Source: Zeugodacus cucurbitae (lineage: Eukaryota; Arthropoda; Insecta; Diptera; Tephritidae). Taken from it: DNA of 64,000 nt. The stretch spans positions 30,684,001 through 30,748,000 of the forward strand of contig NC_071670.1 in NCBI RefSeq assembly GCF_028554725.1. The letters are read 5' to 3'. The position numbers and the translations under genes are program-made. Below the pieces are notes generated by a model. The model was not told the DNA's origin and did not search any database. It was given only the letters and a program-made list of their open reading frames with translations. Shown here in pieces: positions 12,001 to 22,687 of this stretch. Numbering within the stretch: the first letter of the stretch is position 1; the number at the start of each line of letters is the position of its first letter.

Positions 12001-12265
12001 CGACGACATAGACATAGTCAAGCGAATAAAAAAACAGCGGCTACGCTGGCTAGGTCATGTTGTTCGAATGGATGAAAGTGCTCCAGCTCTAAAAGTATTC
12101 GATGCAGTACCCGCTGGTGGAAGCCGAGGAAGAGGGAGACCTCCACTCCGATGGAAGGACCAGGTGGAGAGGGACCTGGCTTCGCTTGGTATAACCAATT
12201 GGCGCCAAACTGCCAGAAGGAGGGATACGTGGCGCGCTGTTTTGGACTCGGCTATAACCGCGTAA
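9051..12265 (+). pseudogene. RTE LINE endonuclease-reverse transcriptase, broken
   Basis: The protein would nick target DNA with an apurinic-like endonuclease and prime reverse transcription there. The N-terminus (RACTWNLRTLNWEGASAQL, about 9060-9140) is followed by an insertion. The endonuclease resumes at about 9735 (ADITAIQEMRW), with CAHAPTEEKDE, the metal-binding GDFNARVG (about 10078-10101) and RNQINH, but the SDH catalytic segment is deleted near 10345. The linker coiled region starts at about 10449. The reverse transcriptase retains NLSVLCPIHKKGDP, GPYQCGFRPGKSTTDQ, FRQGDSLSC and LAYTDDIDIIG, where the usual YADD has become YTDD. DFKAAFD is deleted near 11270, and frameshifts or stops occur near 10930, 11110, 11430 and 11890. 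The C-terminal RLRWLGHVVRM...GRPPLRWKDQV segment is complete. Not functional. Confidence 0.85.
9146..9729. mobile_element. 584-bp inverted-repeat element inside RTE copy A
   Basis: Perfect 26-bp inverted ends at 9146-9171 and 9704-9729 begin CCGAGACACACATGTAGTAA. The sequence is absent from the same place in the RTE copies at 25.5 kb and 46.27 kb, so it is an insertion. No transposase is encoded. The flanks GTTGTAG and GTATAAG are only imperfectly alike, so the target duplication and superfamily are unresolved. Confidence 0.8.
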
Positions 12266-12304
12266 GCGGTGTCTACGCCAGTCAAGAAGAAGGCAATGCT
12301 GTTG

Positions 12305-12829
12305 AAAAATATTAAAATCTGTATATTTTGAAATGTATCAAGAAATGTTATTCATAAATTTTTAACACAATACGATTTCTACCTGGTATGTATACAGTAT
12401 ATTCTATATTTCTACTTATTCACACCATACAGATACTTATGTAGGTACATATATAGTTCGAGTCTGAAACGTTCCTAGTAGCACCAGTATTTGTATATAT
12501 TTGCATTACAAATATTTATATATTTACATAAATATTTATGCATATTTCTTTATTTTTTATATGTATGTACATACGACACGTGTGTGCCTTTGAACACTCT
12601 TTTTATACCAAATGTAAACACTTGAGCAAAGCACTTCAATTTGCTTTGTGCTGTGTAAACTGGCAGTAAAAGCACCTGCTTGTGACCAATGTGTTTGAGA
12701 TCAGTGTAAATGAGATGTGTTGTAAGAATAAAACTATCATAATATTTATATACTTTAGTATTCTTGATTTTTTGCCTAGCCACTTATTAGTCATTTTGGC
12801 CCCCAATCTACATTATATTCATCATTTTA
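12305..12829. other. AT-rich stretch, nothing recognised
   Basis: TATA-rich intergenic sequence with short TA and ATATTT runs. A 77-codon minus-strand frame at 12550-12783 has no recognisable domain. Confidence 0.4.
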
Positions 12830-13661
12830 CGTTCACTGGACTTTGCGATATCTAAGCACATATTAATCGATATATACGGTATATAGTTTGCCGGAGGTCT
12901 GAGAATCCGAAAATGAGGTTCTGAAGGCTGACATAAATTTCATTTTGCCGATGTTTGGCACAGAGGCACTCTATTTTAAGCAACACATTTCCCTTTTATT
13001 TTTTCAGAATATCTGAGAGATTTACCGATATTTTCGATATAAAAAATTGCCCATAAACTTTGAGGTTCTCATGTCGATATCTGGGGCCTTGCAAAAGTTA
13101 AACTCCGATTTTGAGTTTTGTTTGAGTAGTTCCTGAGATATGATTTTGGATACATAAGTGTCTTAAATGGGCGATGCCTTGCCCATCGACGATTGTTATA
13201 TCAATCTTAGTGCAGCTTTTCTGAACCACATTTACAATAAAATTTTGGTTTTCTGGTATTTATACACTTTTAGTACTTTTTAAATACATTTGCATGCTAC
13301 ATAATGAAGTGCCAAAAGGAAATAAGTCCTGGTTGATATATGTTGCTTTAGTAGTTTACGAGATATATACAAAAACTTATTAAGAAGCGGGGACACGCCC
13401 ACTTTCGCAAAAAAATGCATCCAAATATGCCCCTTCCTAGTGTGATCCCCAAATTTTACTTTCACAACTTTATTTAGGGCTTAGTCATAGCTCTTTATAA
13501 GTTTTTGGTTGTCGCCATTTTGTGGGTGTAGCAGTGGTCCGATTTCGGCCACCTAGATTGCTTCTTACGGTGCCTCCCCTTATGGAAAACGTGTACTAAG
13601 TTTTATTAAGACAGTATGTAAATTTTTGCTCAAGTTACAGCTTTCACAGATGAACAGACAG
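12830..13661 (-). mobile_element. Decayed DINE-1-like Helentron
   Basis: Contains the family landmarks in minus orientation: TTCCTGAGATATG, CATAAGTG...GGGCGATGCC, GGCTTAGTCATAG, GTCGCCATTTTGTGGG and CTCAAGTTACAGCTTTCACAGA. Both hairpin ends are missing and divergence is high, so it is an older copy. Confidence 0.55.
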
Positions 13662-14666
13662 ACTTGTCAATTATTTGATTGCATCTTTTTTATTTGTAAT
13701 GACCGCTGGACATTTGATCAATTGATTGACATTAACGATATTTTTACTAAATATTTAATATGATCCCTTTTTGGTTTGGTTACTGCCTCAATTCGTTTAA
13801 ACATAGACTCGACCACTTTTATGAAGAAATTTCCACAAATTTTTTTCCAGGAATTTGGAGCCTTTTGTCATAAATCGTTAAGATTCTGACACTCACCTGG
13901 CTTATCGGAAATCGAACGCTTGACTTCAACCCAAGCATCTTCGATTGGAGCGAGCAGATTTTACCCGCATTTTATGCACACTAAACTTTATAAGCCTTTC
14001 TAATGTCGTCTTTCTAATTTCACATACAAAATAGGTTTTCGTCCAGGAATGCTTTTATGCATAAAATACTCATTGATTGTCTTATTTTTGAAACCACGCT
14101 CTCAGGAACACTAACGAGTCTTGCAATTTATCTACGCAATGTGTTTAAATCAATTAACCGTCTCATATTTTCCAATTCTGTTGTATTTAGTTTTTTCATC
14201 TATAGTAACGCCAAATTTAAGAGACTATAAAGAAGAAGAATAGAAAATACCCAAATTTTATTAAAACTTGCATCTACCGATTCCACCATAATTATTTACA
14301 GAATTTTAAAGTAAAAACATGAATATAATAATATAAAGGCGACCAAGTTGACTTTGAATTGGTTACACGGCTTTCTCTATATTTGTAAATATTCTTTGAA
14401 AAGTAACGGCACATTTCCTGTAATACTGCACTTGCAAACTGCCATTTCATAGGCCTACCTAGTGAACTTAACTTTTTTACTTATTTTAACAAAGAAATAA
14501 CAAAATATATTGTATTTTCAAAAGTATGTGACATACTGTATGTATTTAGAATTAGAATGGGATAATTTAAGTAATAAAAAAAATCAATTCGTGGTTTTCT
14601 GCGACTATTTTGGCATATATTTATTAACCAATTTGCTTATTTTTTAGAACAATTAATTGACAAGTG
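13662..14666 (-). pseudogene. Tc1-like transposon with internally deleted transposase
   Basis: The outer edges are short inverted repeats: ACTTGTCAATTATTTG on the left and the complement CAATTAATTGACAAGTG on the right. On the minus strand, an N-terminal helix-turn-helix-like reading (KKLNTTELENMRRLIDLN, near 14200) is followed after several stops by a C-terminal reading of the type EDAWVEVKRSISDKPGE...WKKICGNFFIKVVESM (13780-13960). That is the region just after the catalytic Glu in Tc1 relatives. The middle, with both catalytic Asp residues, is missing. A clear TA duplication is not visible. Confidence 0.5.
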
Positions 14667-15289
14667 GGTTTATATTGTACGCTAATAAAAATTCATGTTA
14701 ATGTTGATTTTTTGTCTTTGCATGTCAACCACTTTCTAGTGAAAAGCCAAGTTGCATATTTCTGCATAAAAATTGATTATTTGACTTCTTCAGCTTAACT
14801 AGTTTATATTGCTTTATATTAGAAGAAATTTGGTTATATCAATTATTTGATGTGTAACTAACGGAGATATGAGTATGAGTATGAGATAACTATCCCACTG
14901 TGCCCACTTAAAATGCGATAACCTTTCTATTCCCGCCGGCTTGTTTTATTGTACTTTAAAATAGATTAGGATTAAAAAGGACAGTGTCATTCTATATATC
15001 ATGGCAAATATACATACATACATATGCATATACCATTATTTGTGTCCTTCTATTGGCCGTGGGCTTTGTCAAAATTGCTTTGTTTGAACTGATGCACAAG
15101 ACAAAATCCACCAAACAGTGGTTTGAGAGCAATATTCCAGGTTTCTTTGTCCAGGTTTCAGAGTCTGTCGACTAATACAAAGAAATTTGGAGAGCCTTTT
15201 CGTTCGTTTGTTGTAGACAATGACAATTTTTCTGCCGCCAATCTATTTTGACCAACTGCATATTTGGCGCGTATAATCTACTTTTGAAT
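14667..15289. other. Unassigned AT-rich stretch
   Basis: No repeat or gene recognised. A 63-codon frame at 14984-15175 shows a hydrophobic run but no known motif and no convincing promoter or splice context. Confidence 0.35.
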
Positions 15290-15666
15290 GCTTTTAGAAG
15301 GATATATTATTAAAAGAAATATATAACCTCTGAATTTCTTCAAAATATTTGAGAGCCTAACCTATATTTTCGGTAATAAAAAATTAGAAGCACTGAGGGC
15401 CTCAAGTTCGATATATGAGGCCTTGAAAACCTATGGTCCGATTTCGACGATTTTTAGAAGAGCGATGCTACACTATAAATGCAGTATGTATGCAAAGTTC
15501 TGTTCCGATATGTACACTTGAAATATTTTAAAGTAAACGATTCAGATCTACTTCAAAGATCTGGTATATAGGAAGTAGGTGTGGTTGTGAACCGGTTTCA
15601 CCGATTTGGAGAAATGGTTTTTGACCCATAAGTGGGCCTCCACACCCATTTAAAATTTTGTATACC
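15290..15666 (-). mobile_element. DINE-1-like Helentron, part split by an RTE
   Basis: Carries GAAGCACTGAGGGCCTCAAGTTCGATATATG, in short pieces the family's CCTCG box, and GATTTCGACGATTTTTAG, all in minus orientation. The copy is broken at 15667 by the RTE fragment and resumes at about 16077. Confidence 0.6.
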
Positions 15667-15675
15667 AAATGAAGT

Positions 15676-16076
15676 TGCGGAAGATTTACCCTTAAACATT
15701 GCGGAAGATTTACGGTCCCTTAAACATTGGCAACGGCGAATACCGCAGAAGATGGAATGATGAGCTGTATGTGTTGTTCGACGACATATACATAGTCCAG
15801 CGAATAAAACGACAGCGGCTACGCTGGCTGGGTCATGTTGTGCGAATGGACGAAAGTGCCCCAGCTCTGAAAGTTTTCGTTGCAGTACCCGCTGGTGGAA
15901 GCCGAGGAAGAGGGAGACCTCCACTCCGGTGGAAGGACCAGGTGGAGAAGGACCTGTCTTCATTTGGTATTACCAATTGGCGCCAAACCGCCAAAAGGAG
16001 AGATGCGTGGCGCACTGTTGTGGACTCGGCTATAACCGCGTAAGCGGTTTCTACGCCAGTTAAGAAGAAGAAGAAG
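15676..16076 (+). mobile_element. RTE LINE, 5'-truncated copy
   Basis: A 401-bp 3' fragment flanked by a 9-bp duplication AAATGAAGT (15667-15675 and 16077-16085). It encodes the C-terminal RLRWLGHVVRM...GRPPLRWKDQVEKDL segment (15699-16043) with no stop until TAA, and ends in an AAG-rich tail. A 23-bp local duplication at its 5' edge repeats TTGCGGAAGATTTAC, a common by-product of truncated target-primed integration. Confidence 0.85.
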
Positions 16077-16615
16077 AAATGAAGTGCAGCTCTTCCGTAC
16101 CTTCTTTATAATGAAATTTAAGGTATCTGGTGTTTCCCTTATTGATTTAAAGGATTTTTGGTAGTTTTCAACATAACCTTTATATGGGAGATAGGCGTGG
16201 ATTTCCTCCATTTTTGGACTGCATAAGTTAGTACCTAAAATAACTCTAGTAAGTTTGGTTGATATAACTTTAGTAGTTTACGAGATATGTACAAAAAACT
16301 TTACTTTCTTAGCTTTATTTATGGCTTAGTTATGGCGCTTTATGTTTTTTCGGTTTCCGCCATTTTGTGGCGTGGCAGTGGTCCGATTTTGCCCATCTTC
16401 GAAAGCAGCCTTCCTATGGTGCTAGAAAACAAGTATACCAAGTTTCATCAAGATTTTAATTTTTACTCAAGTTACAGCTTGCACAGACGGACAGACGGAC
16501 AGACAAACATTGGATGAATTTGAACTCCACTCGTCACCCTGATCACTTTCGTATACATAACCCTATATCTAACTCGTTTAGTTTTGGGTTGTTGCGAGAG
16601 TATAAAAATTAGTTT
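16077..16615 (-). mobile_element. DINE-1-like Helentron, continuation to its 5' end
   Basis: Resumes the split copy after the RTE. It includes GGCTTAGTTATGGCGC, the CAGACGGACAGACGGACAGAC tract split in two around 16487-16507, and finishes with TTGCGAGAGTATAAA, the inverted 5' terminus. Confidence 0.65.
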
Positions 16616-17290
16616 AAGTTCAGGCTCAAATATATATCAGATACTCTCTCAATTTGTAAGACATCATAACACGCATAATGGGGTTTCCATATAGATTGCG
16701 ATCAATTTTAGTATTTTATTAACTTAGTTAAACAACCTATTATCTGAAATATCTTTTAAGTCAAAGGATTTAACAGTAATTGTAACAATCAGTAGGTCAT
16801 GTTTGAAGAAACATATTTTTGGAACCGAACAACATTTTGTTGAGTGTATTTTGCCTTCATTGCTTAAGGTGTTATGGAGGAGATACAACGGCTCAATTTT
16901 AAGATAGTTCTGGGCTTAGTTTCACAAGTTTGTATTTTCAAAAAAAAAACCATAAAGGTGAATATTAAATGTTTAGTTTTCAGATAAATAACGTTTTGTT
17001 CAACCATTTATTATATTTCTATTTTTCTTGACGTAAGGGATTTCAGTATCTGCGTACTAAATAATGTTTACATAAGACTTCTTACTTAGCATTTTGATAC
17101 ATGTGCTGTAGGTGGTATTTGTTCAAGTGTTTGTTACCCCAAATTTCCAAAAAGTTTTCTTATCGATATATATTAGCAAGGCAATTTCAATAATTCTATA
17201 ACCATATGGTTTAAGCAAATGTTTGCATTTAAACACCGCTTCCGCACTCAAATCACCATCAACTTACGCAAGTTAGAGAGCAAAATAATG
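16616..17290. other. Upstream flank of secreted gene A
   Basis: Mostly unassigned, but from about 17110 it matches the upstream flank of gene B: GGTATTTGTTCAAGTGTTTG, TTTAAGCAAATGTTTGC and CACCATCAACTTACGCA, against TATTTGTTTAAGTGTTTG, TTAAACAAATGTTTACG and GCCATCAACTCATGCA. The shared blocks mark a duplicated promoter-proximal region. Confidence 0.5.
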
Positions 17291-17291
17291 G

Positions 17292-17297
17292 TATAAA
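17292..17297 (+). promoter_or_regulatory. TATA box of secreted gene A
   Basis: TATAAA within GGTATAAATACGG lies 61 bp before the start codon. The paralogue at 59336 has the same ATGGTATAAATA context 65 bp before its start, preceded in both by a GTTAGAGAGCA block. With initiation about 30 bp downstream, the 5' leader would be about 30 nt. Confidence 0.7.
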
Positions 17298-17352
17298 TAC
17301 GGTTGGTGTTCGCACTATAGACACATACGAAGATAACGTGTAGACTGAAAAC

Positions 17353-17862
17353 ATGAAAATTTTACTGTTACTAATTGTGGGTGTCGCGATCCTGAGTTTT
17401 GTTAGCGCAGTTAATGAGCCACCAAAAACTGAACCAGATCCGAAGGATGAAAATGCTCCACCAAAAACTGAACCAGATCCGAAGGATGACAATACTCCAC
17501 CAAAAACTGAACCAGATCCGAAGGATGGCAATACTCCACCAAAAACTGAACCAGATCCGAAAGATGGTAATACTCCACCAAAAACTGATCCTAAGCCGGG
17601 AGATGGCAGTGATCCACCAAAGACTAACCCATCACTACCTTCTGATGCTGGTGGATCTCCAGATACTCCTATATCACCACAAACTCCACCAGCAGCACCA
17701 CCAACTGCTGATATCGCTAGAAGACGTGCCGCAATTAGAAGGCGTCAGGCTAGACGACGCGCACAAAGAAGAAGGCAACGTACCGCTAGGAGAAGAAGAC
17801 GGCAGCAACGCAGAAGGAGGCAACAACGTAGAAGAAGGTCCAACCAGGTTGGCAGAATCTGA
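17353..17862 (+). CDS. Secreted arginine-tailed repeat protein A
   Basis: A 169-residue protein of no named family. Residues 1-19 (MKILLLLIVGVAILSFVSA) form a clear signal peptide, so export is expected. Residues 23-100 are six 13-residue units, four nearly perfect copies of PPKTEPDPKD plus three variable residues and two degenerate ones, encoded by 39-bp DNA repeats at 17419-17652. After a Pro/Thr spacer, residues 123-162 contain 26 Arg in 40 residues, giving an acidic-proline middle and a strongly basic tail. There is no cysteine. The start is fixed by the TATA box, the signal peptide and the paralogue at 59336. A single exon is sufficient. A salivary glue or secreted matrix component fits the architecture; an antimicrobial or nucleic-acid-binding secreted protein is an alternative. 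The reading is sound, the function unknown. Confidence 0.82.
   Translation: MKILLLLIVGVAILSFVSAVNEPPKTEPDPKDENAPPKTEPDPKDDNTPPKTEPDPKDGNTPPKTEPDPKDGNTPPKTDPKPGDGSDPPKTNPSLPSDAGGSPDTPISPQTPPAAPPTADIARRRAAIRRRQARRRAQRRRQRTARRRRRQQRRRRQQRRRRSNQVGRI
17419..17652 (+). repeat. 39-bp coding tandem repeats in gene A
   Basis: Six consecutive 39-bp units beginning CCACCAAAAACTGAACCAG or close to it, encoding the 13-residue PPKTEPDPKD motif. Four units are nearly identical and the last two are diverged, consistent with recent expansion at the 5' side. Copy number is likely polymorphic (inference). Confidence 0.9.
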
Positions 17863-18093
17863 GTCAACATATGAGAACACACAAAAAAAGGATGCACTTG
17901 TTTTGGTTGGAATTTTCGTTTGTTTAATTTTGTTACAGAAATCTTCAATAAGAAAAATTTGTAAACATATAGTCCGGTTCACTTTTCAGAAATATCCACA
18001 CAACGAAATACTGTTTTAGTTAACGGTATCTTATATATGTAAAAATTCACTTGCTATAATATTATGCTTGATTTATTGGTTCACTTGAGAAAA

Positions 18094-18108
18094 AATAAAT
18101 AAATAAAA
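18094..18108 (+). terminator. Poly(A) signals of gene A
   Basis: Overlapping AATAAA hexamers about 230 bp after the stop codon, followed by A-rich sequence. They are the first canonical signals downstream of the gene. Confidence 0.5.
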
Positions 18109-18327
18109 ACCGAAAACATATTATTTTGCATTTATATTTTAGATGAGACGCTTTTATAATAACTACCCGAACTGTTGACTTGTTAGGTGCAACATTACTA
18201 ATTTGTTTAATTTTTTATGTAGGAATAGCGGAATTGAATGCAATTCTAAAAGTGCTCCTACATTAGCCATATAAGCTTTACAAGGATACCAAATTCAGAC
18301 ATAGCGACATAGAGGCAGCTCCTTTTG

Positions 18328-19431
18328 CACAGTGGTTCCGCCGTAGGCCAAAAATCAAAAAATCCATCTCACGATTTTTCGACAAAATGTATACCGATGG
18401 CTTTTAAATTTTCCACACTTCCTATTTGCAAACCGGGTTTTCATAAAAATCTAACGGTACTTTCTAAAAATAGAGTGAAATGCATGAACAACCGGATTTT
18501 TTTTAAAGCACATCAGAATTTGTTTTTTTTAATTTCGCCGCAACACAGGACTTCCAATTGTTCTGGTAATTGTTCAGGTTAACGAATCAAGATTATTTTT
18601 AAAGGATTTTGAAGCTAAAGGTATTTATTTTAACTTGTGAAATTAATTAAGACTAACGTGATTTGTATTTTTTGTGAAATTAGTGTTTTATATCAGCTAT
18701 TTTTTTAACCTTTTTTCTGTGTCTTCAATGTGTTTACATAAAGTTTTAATTATGTTCCCCCGCGATCCCCCTTTAATTGTATTTAATATAGTATTTAGCT
18801 GAGTCTTAAGGTAATAAAAGTGCTAAGGTTAGGTGCGGAAAGTTGCGGATGTATTTGCAATCGTCAAAATAATAATGGCATTTGAATTAACTATTTTTAA
18901 GTTCAAACTCATCATAATTGGGCTAAAGAAGCTTGCAAAGAAGGATAAATCGTCTTTATTTCAATCTGTGTACGGTTTACTAGAGGATACATTATAAGTT
19001 TTTGCTCTAATTATAATGGCTGTTGAATGGCAGTGAAAAAATGAACTGTACTAAATTGGTTGATCATTTTCCTTTTCCCTGCATTAATTTTTTATATGAT
19101 GTTATTCTTATAGGTGGAATATGGGGGTTGGATGAGGGAAACTATGACGACAAATCATGTTCAGCATTTTTCTCGCTTTCTTAATTTTTTTTCCAAAGCC
19201 TTACTGAAAGTTTTGGCGCTCCAACCATGGCCATGAGAAGTATTTTTGCGCATCATTGCCATATAATGGCAATTACTGTTCTATGGGAGCTATAGGACCT
19301 AGTAGTCCGATGGGGCCAATTGTTGTAATATATATTTAAAATATTTTTCTAGATTTTCGGTGAAAATTTCATAGCGCTATCTCAACGGGAAGTATTTATG
19401 ACCGCGCCTTCATACAAGCTGAACCACTGTG
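18328..19431. mobile_element. Transib-like non-autonomous element
   Basis: An 1104-bp segment bounded by CACAGTGGTTC (18328-18338) and its exact complement GAACCACTGTG (19421-19431), with a perfect 5-bp duplication TTTTG on both sides (18323-18327 and 19432-19436). A CACWRTG start plus a 5-bp target duplication is the signature of Transib, whose ends resemble the CACAGTG heptamer of V(D)J signals. No transposase was recognised inside, and the inverted repeats seem short (11 bp). Confidence 0.65.
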
Positions 19432-19436
19432 TTTTG

Positions 19437-19673
19437 GTGCTATGGAAGTCAACTGTAAAATCGATAAAAACATCTGGTCTGTATCGATTATTATCTTTTG
19501 GGTCTTTTCCAAGACTTGACGCATGGCAATATCTGTTCCATTATAAATAATGGAGGAAAATGTTGCCTTAAACCAAATATGACAGTATAGCTTTTATACA
19601 GGCTTTTATATTAATTCCTAAGGTGGCACGCTACAAAGATCCTAGTTTCTAACAAATTCAATTGACAAAGATA
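19437..19673. other. Unassigned spacer
   Basis: Short intergenic stretch with no recognised feature. Confidence 0.3.
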
Positions 19674-20268
19674 AACAAGTAAGAAAGGGCTAAGTTCGGG
19701 TATAACCGAACATTTTATACTCTCGCAATTTATTTATTGAATTTTATTAATATAAGACACAATTTCACCCCCACATTCGGCATATGTATAGAATAACGTC
19801 CCTTGAAAGTTGGAAACCTTAATATTAGATATAGGGGAGCTAGGAGAAGTTATGACCCGATTTCACTAATTTTTGGGAGAAAAATATTCCCCTTCAATTT
19901 CTTCAAAATATATGAGAGAATTACTTATATATTCGATAAAAAATTTAATAGCTGTACCATATATGGGAACTTGAAAATCTATGGTCCGATTTCGAAGGAC
20001 GATGTCAAATTATAAATGCAGTTTTATGCAAAGTTCTGTGCCGATATCTAAACTAGTGCTTACTTTATATATTGCAAAGTAAATGATTCAGATCGACTTC
20101 AAAGTTGTGGTATATAGGAAGTAACCGATTTGGTGCCAAGAAACGCGTGTACCAAGTTTCATCAAGATATTAATTTTTACTCAAGTTACAGCTTGACAAA
20201 CGGATGGACGGATGGAGAGTCGGACAGACAGACATCCGGATTTTGAACCCTACTCGTCACCCTGATCA
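19674..20268 (-). mobile_element. DINE-1-like Helentron, internally deleted, left arm of an inverted pair
   Basis: Begins with AACAAGTAAGAAAGGGCTAAG and the inverted 3' hairpin, and continues in minus orientation through an internal deletion near 20120 to the GGACGGATGG...CAGACAGACATCCGG tract. It then flips orientation at CACTTCCGTCTGTGCAAGC. Confidence 0.65.
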
Positions 20269-21312
20269 CTTCCGTCTGTGCAAGCTGTAACTTGAGTAAA
20301 AATTAAGATATCTTTATGAAACTTGGCACACTTATTTCTTGGCACCATAGGAAGGTTGCTTTCGAAATGAGCAAAATCGGGCCACTGCCACGCCCACAAA
20401 ATGGCGAAAACCGAAAACACATAAAGTGCCATAACTAAGCCATAAATAAAGCTATAGAAATAAAATTTGGTATGAAGGATCGTAGGATCGAAGGCCATAT
20501 TTGGATGTAATTTTTTTAGGGAAGTGGGCGTGACCCCGCCCCCTACTAAGTTTTTTGTACATATCTCGCAAACCAATAGAGCTATATAAATCAAACTTTC
20601 TGCAGTCGTTTTTTTTAGCCATTTCCTTATACAGTCCGAAAATGAAAGAAATCGGATCATAACCACGCCCACCTCCCATACAAAAGTTAGGTTGAAAATT
20701 ACTAAAAGTGGGTTAACTCATTAACGGAAAACGTCAGAAACACTAAATTTCACATAAGAAATGGCAGATGAAAGCTGCACTCAGACTTTTTTACAAAATG
20801 GAAAATGGGCGTGGCGTCGCCCACTTATGGGGCAAAAACCATATCTCAGGAACTACTCGGCCGATTTTAATGAAACTTGGTTTGTAATAGTTTCCTTACA
20901 TCCCAATGATATGTTGTGAAAATAGGCCAAATTGCTTCACAACCACGCCTACTTCATATATACCAGAACTTTGAAGACGATCTGAATCATTTACATTACA
21001 ATATATAAAGTAAGCACTAGTGAAGATATCGGTGCAGAACTTTGCACAAATACTATGTTTATAGTGTGGCAGCCCCATTCTAAAAATCGCCGAAATCGGA
21101 CCATAGGTTTTTAAGGCCCCATATATCGAACACGAGGACCTCGGTGCTTTTAACCTAATATTATGGTTTCCAACTTTCAATGGACTTTATACAATATATA
21201 TGACGAATATGTGGGTCAAATTGTGTATTATATAATATAAATAAAGTTAAATAAATAAATTGCGAGAGTATAAAATGTTCGGTTACACCCGAACTTAGCC
21301 CTTCCTTACTTG
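20269..21312 (+). mobile_element. DINE-1-like Helentron, right arm of an inverted pair
   Basis: Plus orientation from TCTGTGCAAGCTGTAACTTG to the canonical 3' end (hairpin about 21279-21294, then TTAGCCCTTCCTTACTTGTT). The 5' terminus is missing; the sequence instead joins head-to-head to the copy at 19674-20268. Confidence 0.7.
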
Positions 21313-22041
21313 TTTGTATATACTTCTTTTCACTAGTAAATTCATCTGATCCGCCACAATCACCTTCGAATGTTCGTGTTAGCACAAGTGTTGTGCAAAA
21401 AGGTGGGTAAATATAGCCACTATGCAATGTTTTTGAATTTCAAATGAAACTGGAACCTTAACAACAACTGGCAATAAAAATAATAAAACACAAATAATAA
21501 ATACATAATTTAAGGGTGAAACTAATTCTCAGTAATCGATCAAGCTATGCACCTTCAAAAATATGATTAACAGAAATACATATGCATTTACATGTTTCCC
21601 TCAAGTTAAATATTCTCGCCAAAAGTTCATTGCGATAATTCCCGCCTCAGCCGATATGTTTTCTGGAAAGTTTAACTTAGGCGAGCTATAATGTGGCTAG
21701 GTAAATGTTGAAAAATGTTTTATCGATTTTTGACGACAAGCAATTCAACCAGATGAGCAGTTACTAGGGGTATTTGGGAATATACATATGTTCATATATA
21801 ATATGAGGAGTTTGTGTAATTAAAATAATTTAACCAATTTTACAATAAATAATTTTCCAGTCGGGGTAATACGAACGTACACTTTACAAATTACCAAAAA
21901 ACGTATACTATACGCATGTGAATATTTTATATACGTTCTTTGCTTTGTCGATAGTTGAAATATTAGCACATTGTATACTTTTAGGCGCATATAGGGTGCT
22001 CAAAATTTAGATCGCCTTAAACAGTTCCGCACAATTACTAA
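21313..22041. other. Unassigned stretch
   Basis: AT-rich sequence. GTGTTAGCACAAGTGTTGTGC at about 21373, read in two pieces, resembles a short block found upstream of the secreted-gene relic (about 35905) and gene B (about 58930). This may be another trace of that duplicated region. Confidence 0.3.
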
Positions 22042-22687
22042 CAGTAGAACCCCGATTGTTCCGTTAATTCGTCTCATCTCTATTTCCCAATTTGAAAATG
22101 TTTTTGAAATTTTTAAAATTAAATCTATCTAATTCTTCAATTGAACCGCTCGACGATTTCAAAGATATAACGGAAGCAATGGAAATCCTTAGCCTCGGTG
22201 AAGAGTGCGATGAAGAGTATATCATGAAGTGGCTGAACTGCGATAACAAAAACCCTGGAATCCGAATATTAACTGATGAAGAAATCATATACGATTTGAA
22301 CAATAAGGAGACATGAAGGAGATGATGAAGAGACTGAAACTGGGGATGTATGTCAAGTACCATCTCACGCAGAAGCTTTTGAAGCTCTAGATGTAACTTT
22401 TAAATGGTTTGAAAGGCCGGACGAATCGGATCTCATACAGTTGTTACAATTTAAGCGCATCAAGGAGTTGGCCGCAATGATAAGATGTGATTCAATACGT
22501 TAAAGATCAATCATAAGTTAGTTTCAAACAACATTTTAAGTTATAGCTCGCATGTAAAATCCATAACATAATAAAAATTAATTATAATTAAAGTATTGTC
22601 TGACTTGCTTGGAAATTGATTAAGAGGATTTTCGATTATTCGGAATACTCTTGGCTTTATTTGATCCGGATAATCCGGATTATACTG
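22042..22687 (+). mobile_element. Tigger/pogo-like element with transposase remnant
   Basis: The left end CAGTAGAACCCCGATTGTTCCG and the right end, which complements to CAGTATAATCCGGATTATCC, share the pogo/Tigger style; both are given here in under-length pieces. TA follows the right end. The inner sequence is only the C-terminal part of a transposase, so it is an internally deleted copy of about 650 bp. Confidence 0.65.
22098..22503 (+). pseudogene. Tigger-type transposase C-terminal remnant
   Basis: The first frame reads to a stop at 22314-22316 and contains MKWLNCDNKNPGIRILTDEE, typical of the post-catalytic tail of Tigger/Jerky-like transposases. After a frameshift the reading continues with a DDEETETGD acidic stretch, SHAEAFEALDVTFKWFERPD and LLQFKRIKELAAMIR, the conserved end of that family. 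The DNA-binding CENP-B-like domains and the DDE core are absent. It cannot act as a transposase. Confidence 0.65.

Larger units (their letters stand above)
8744..12293 (+). mobile_element. RTE-clade LINE, copy A, structurally full length but split
   Basis: The element is flanked by an 11-bp target duplication, CAATGCTGTTG, at 8733-8743 and 12294-12304, so both ends are retained. Its 5' leader (8744-9040) matches the leader of the inverted copy at 46400-46660, and its 3' end (GCGTAAGCGG...CTACGCCAGT then AAG repeats) matches the other copies. It is interrupted by a 584-bp inverted-repeat element at 9146-9729 and has lost several internal segments. RTE elements carry one endonuclease/reverse-transcriptase protein and a short microsatellite-like tail, as seen here. 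Confidence 0.85.

Noticed and set aside
17419..17652. Regularly spaced 39-bp repeats as a CRISPR array
   Set aside because: Units are contiguous and in-frame coding without unique spacers, and the genome is eukaryotic.
17399..18019. A 206-codon frame overlapping gene A in another frame
   Set aside because: Its repeats only reflect the 39-bp DNA repeat read out of phase, and it lacks a signal peptide and any counterpart at gene B.
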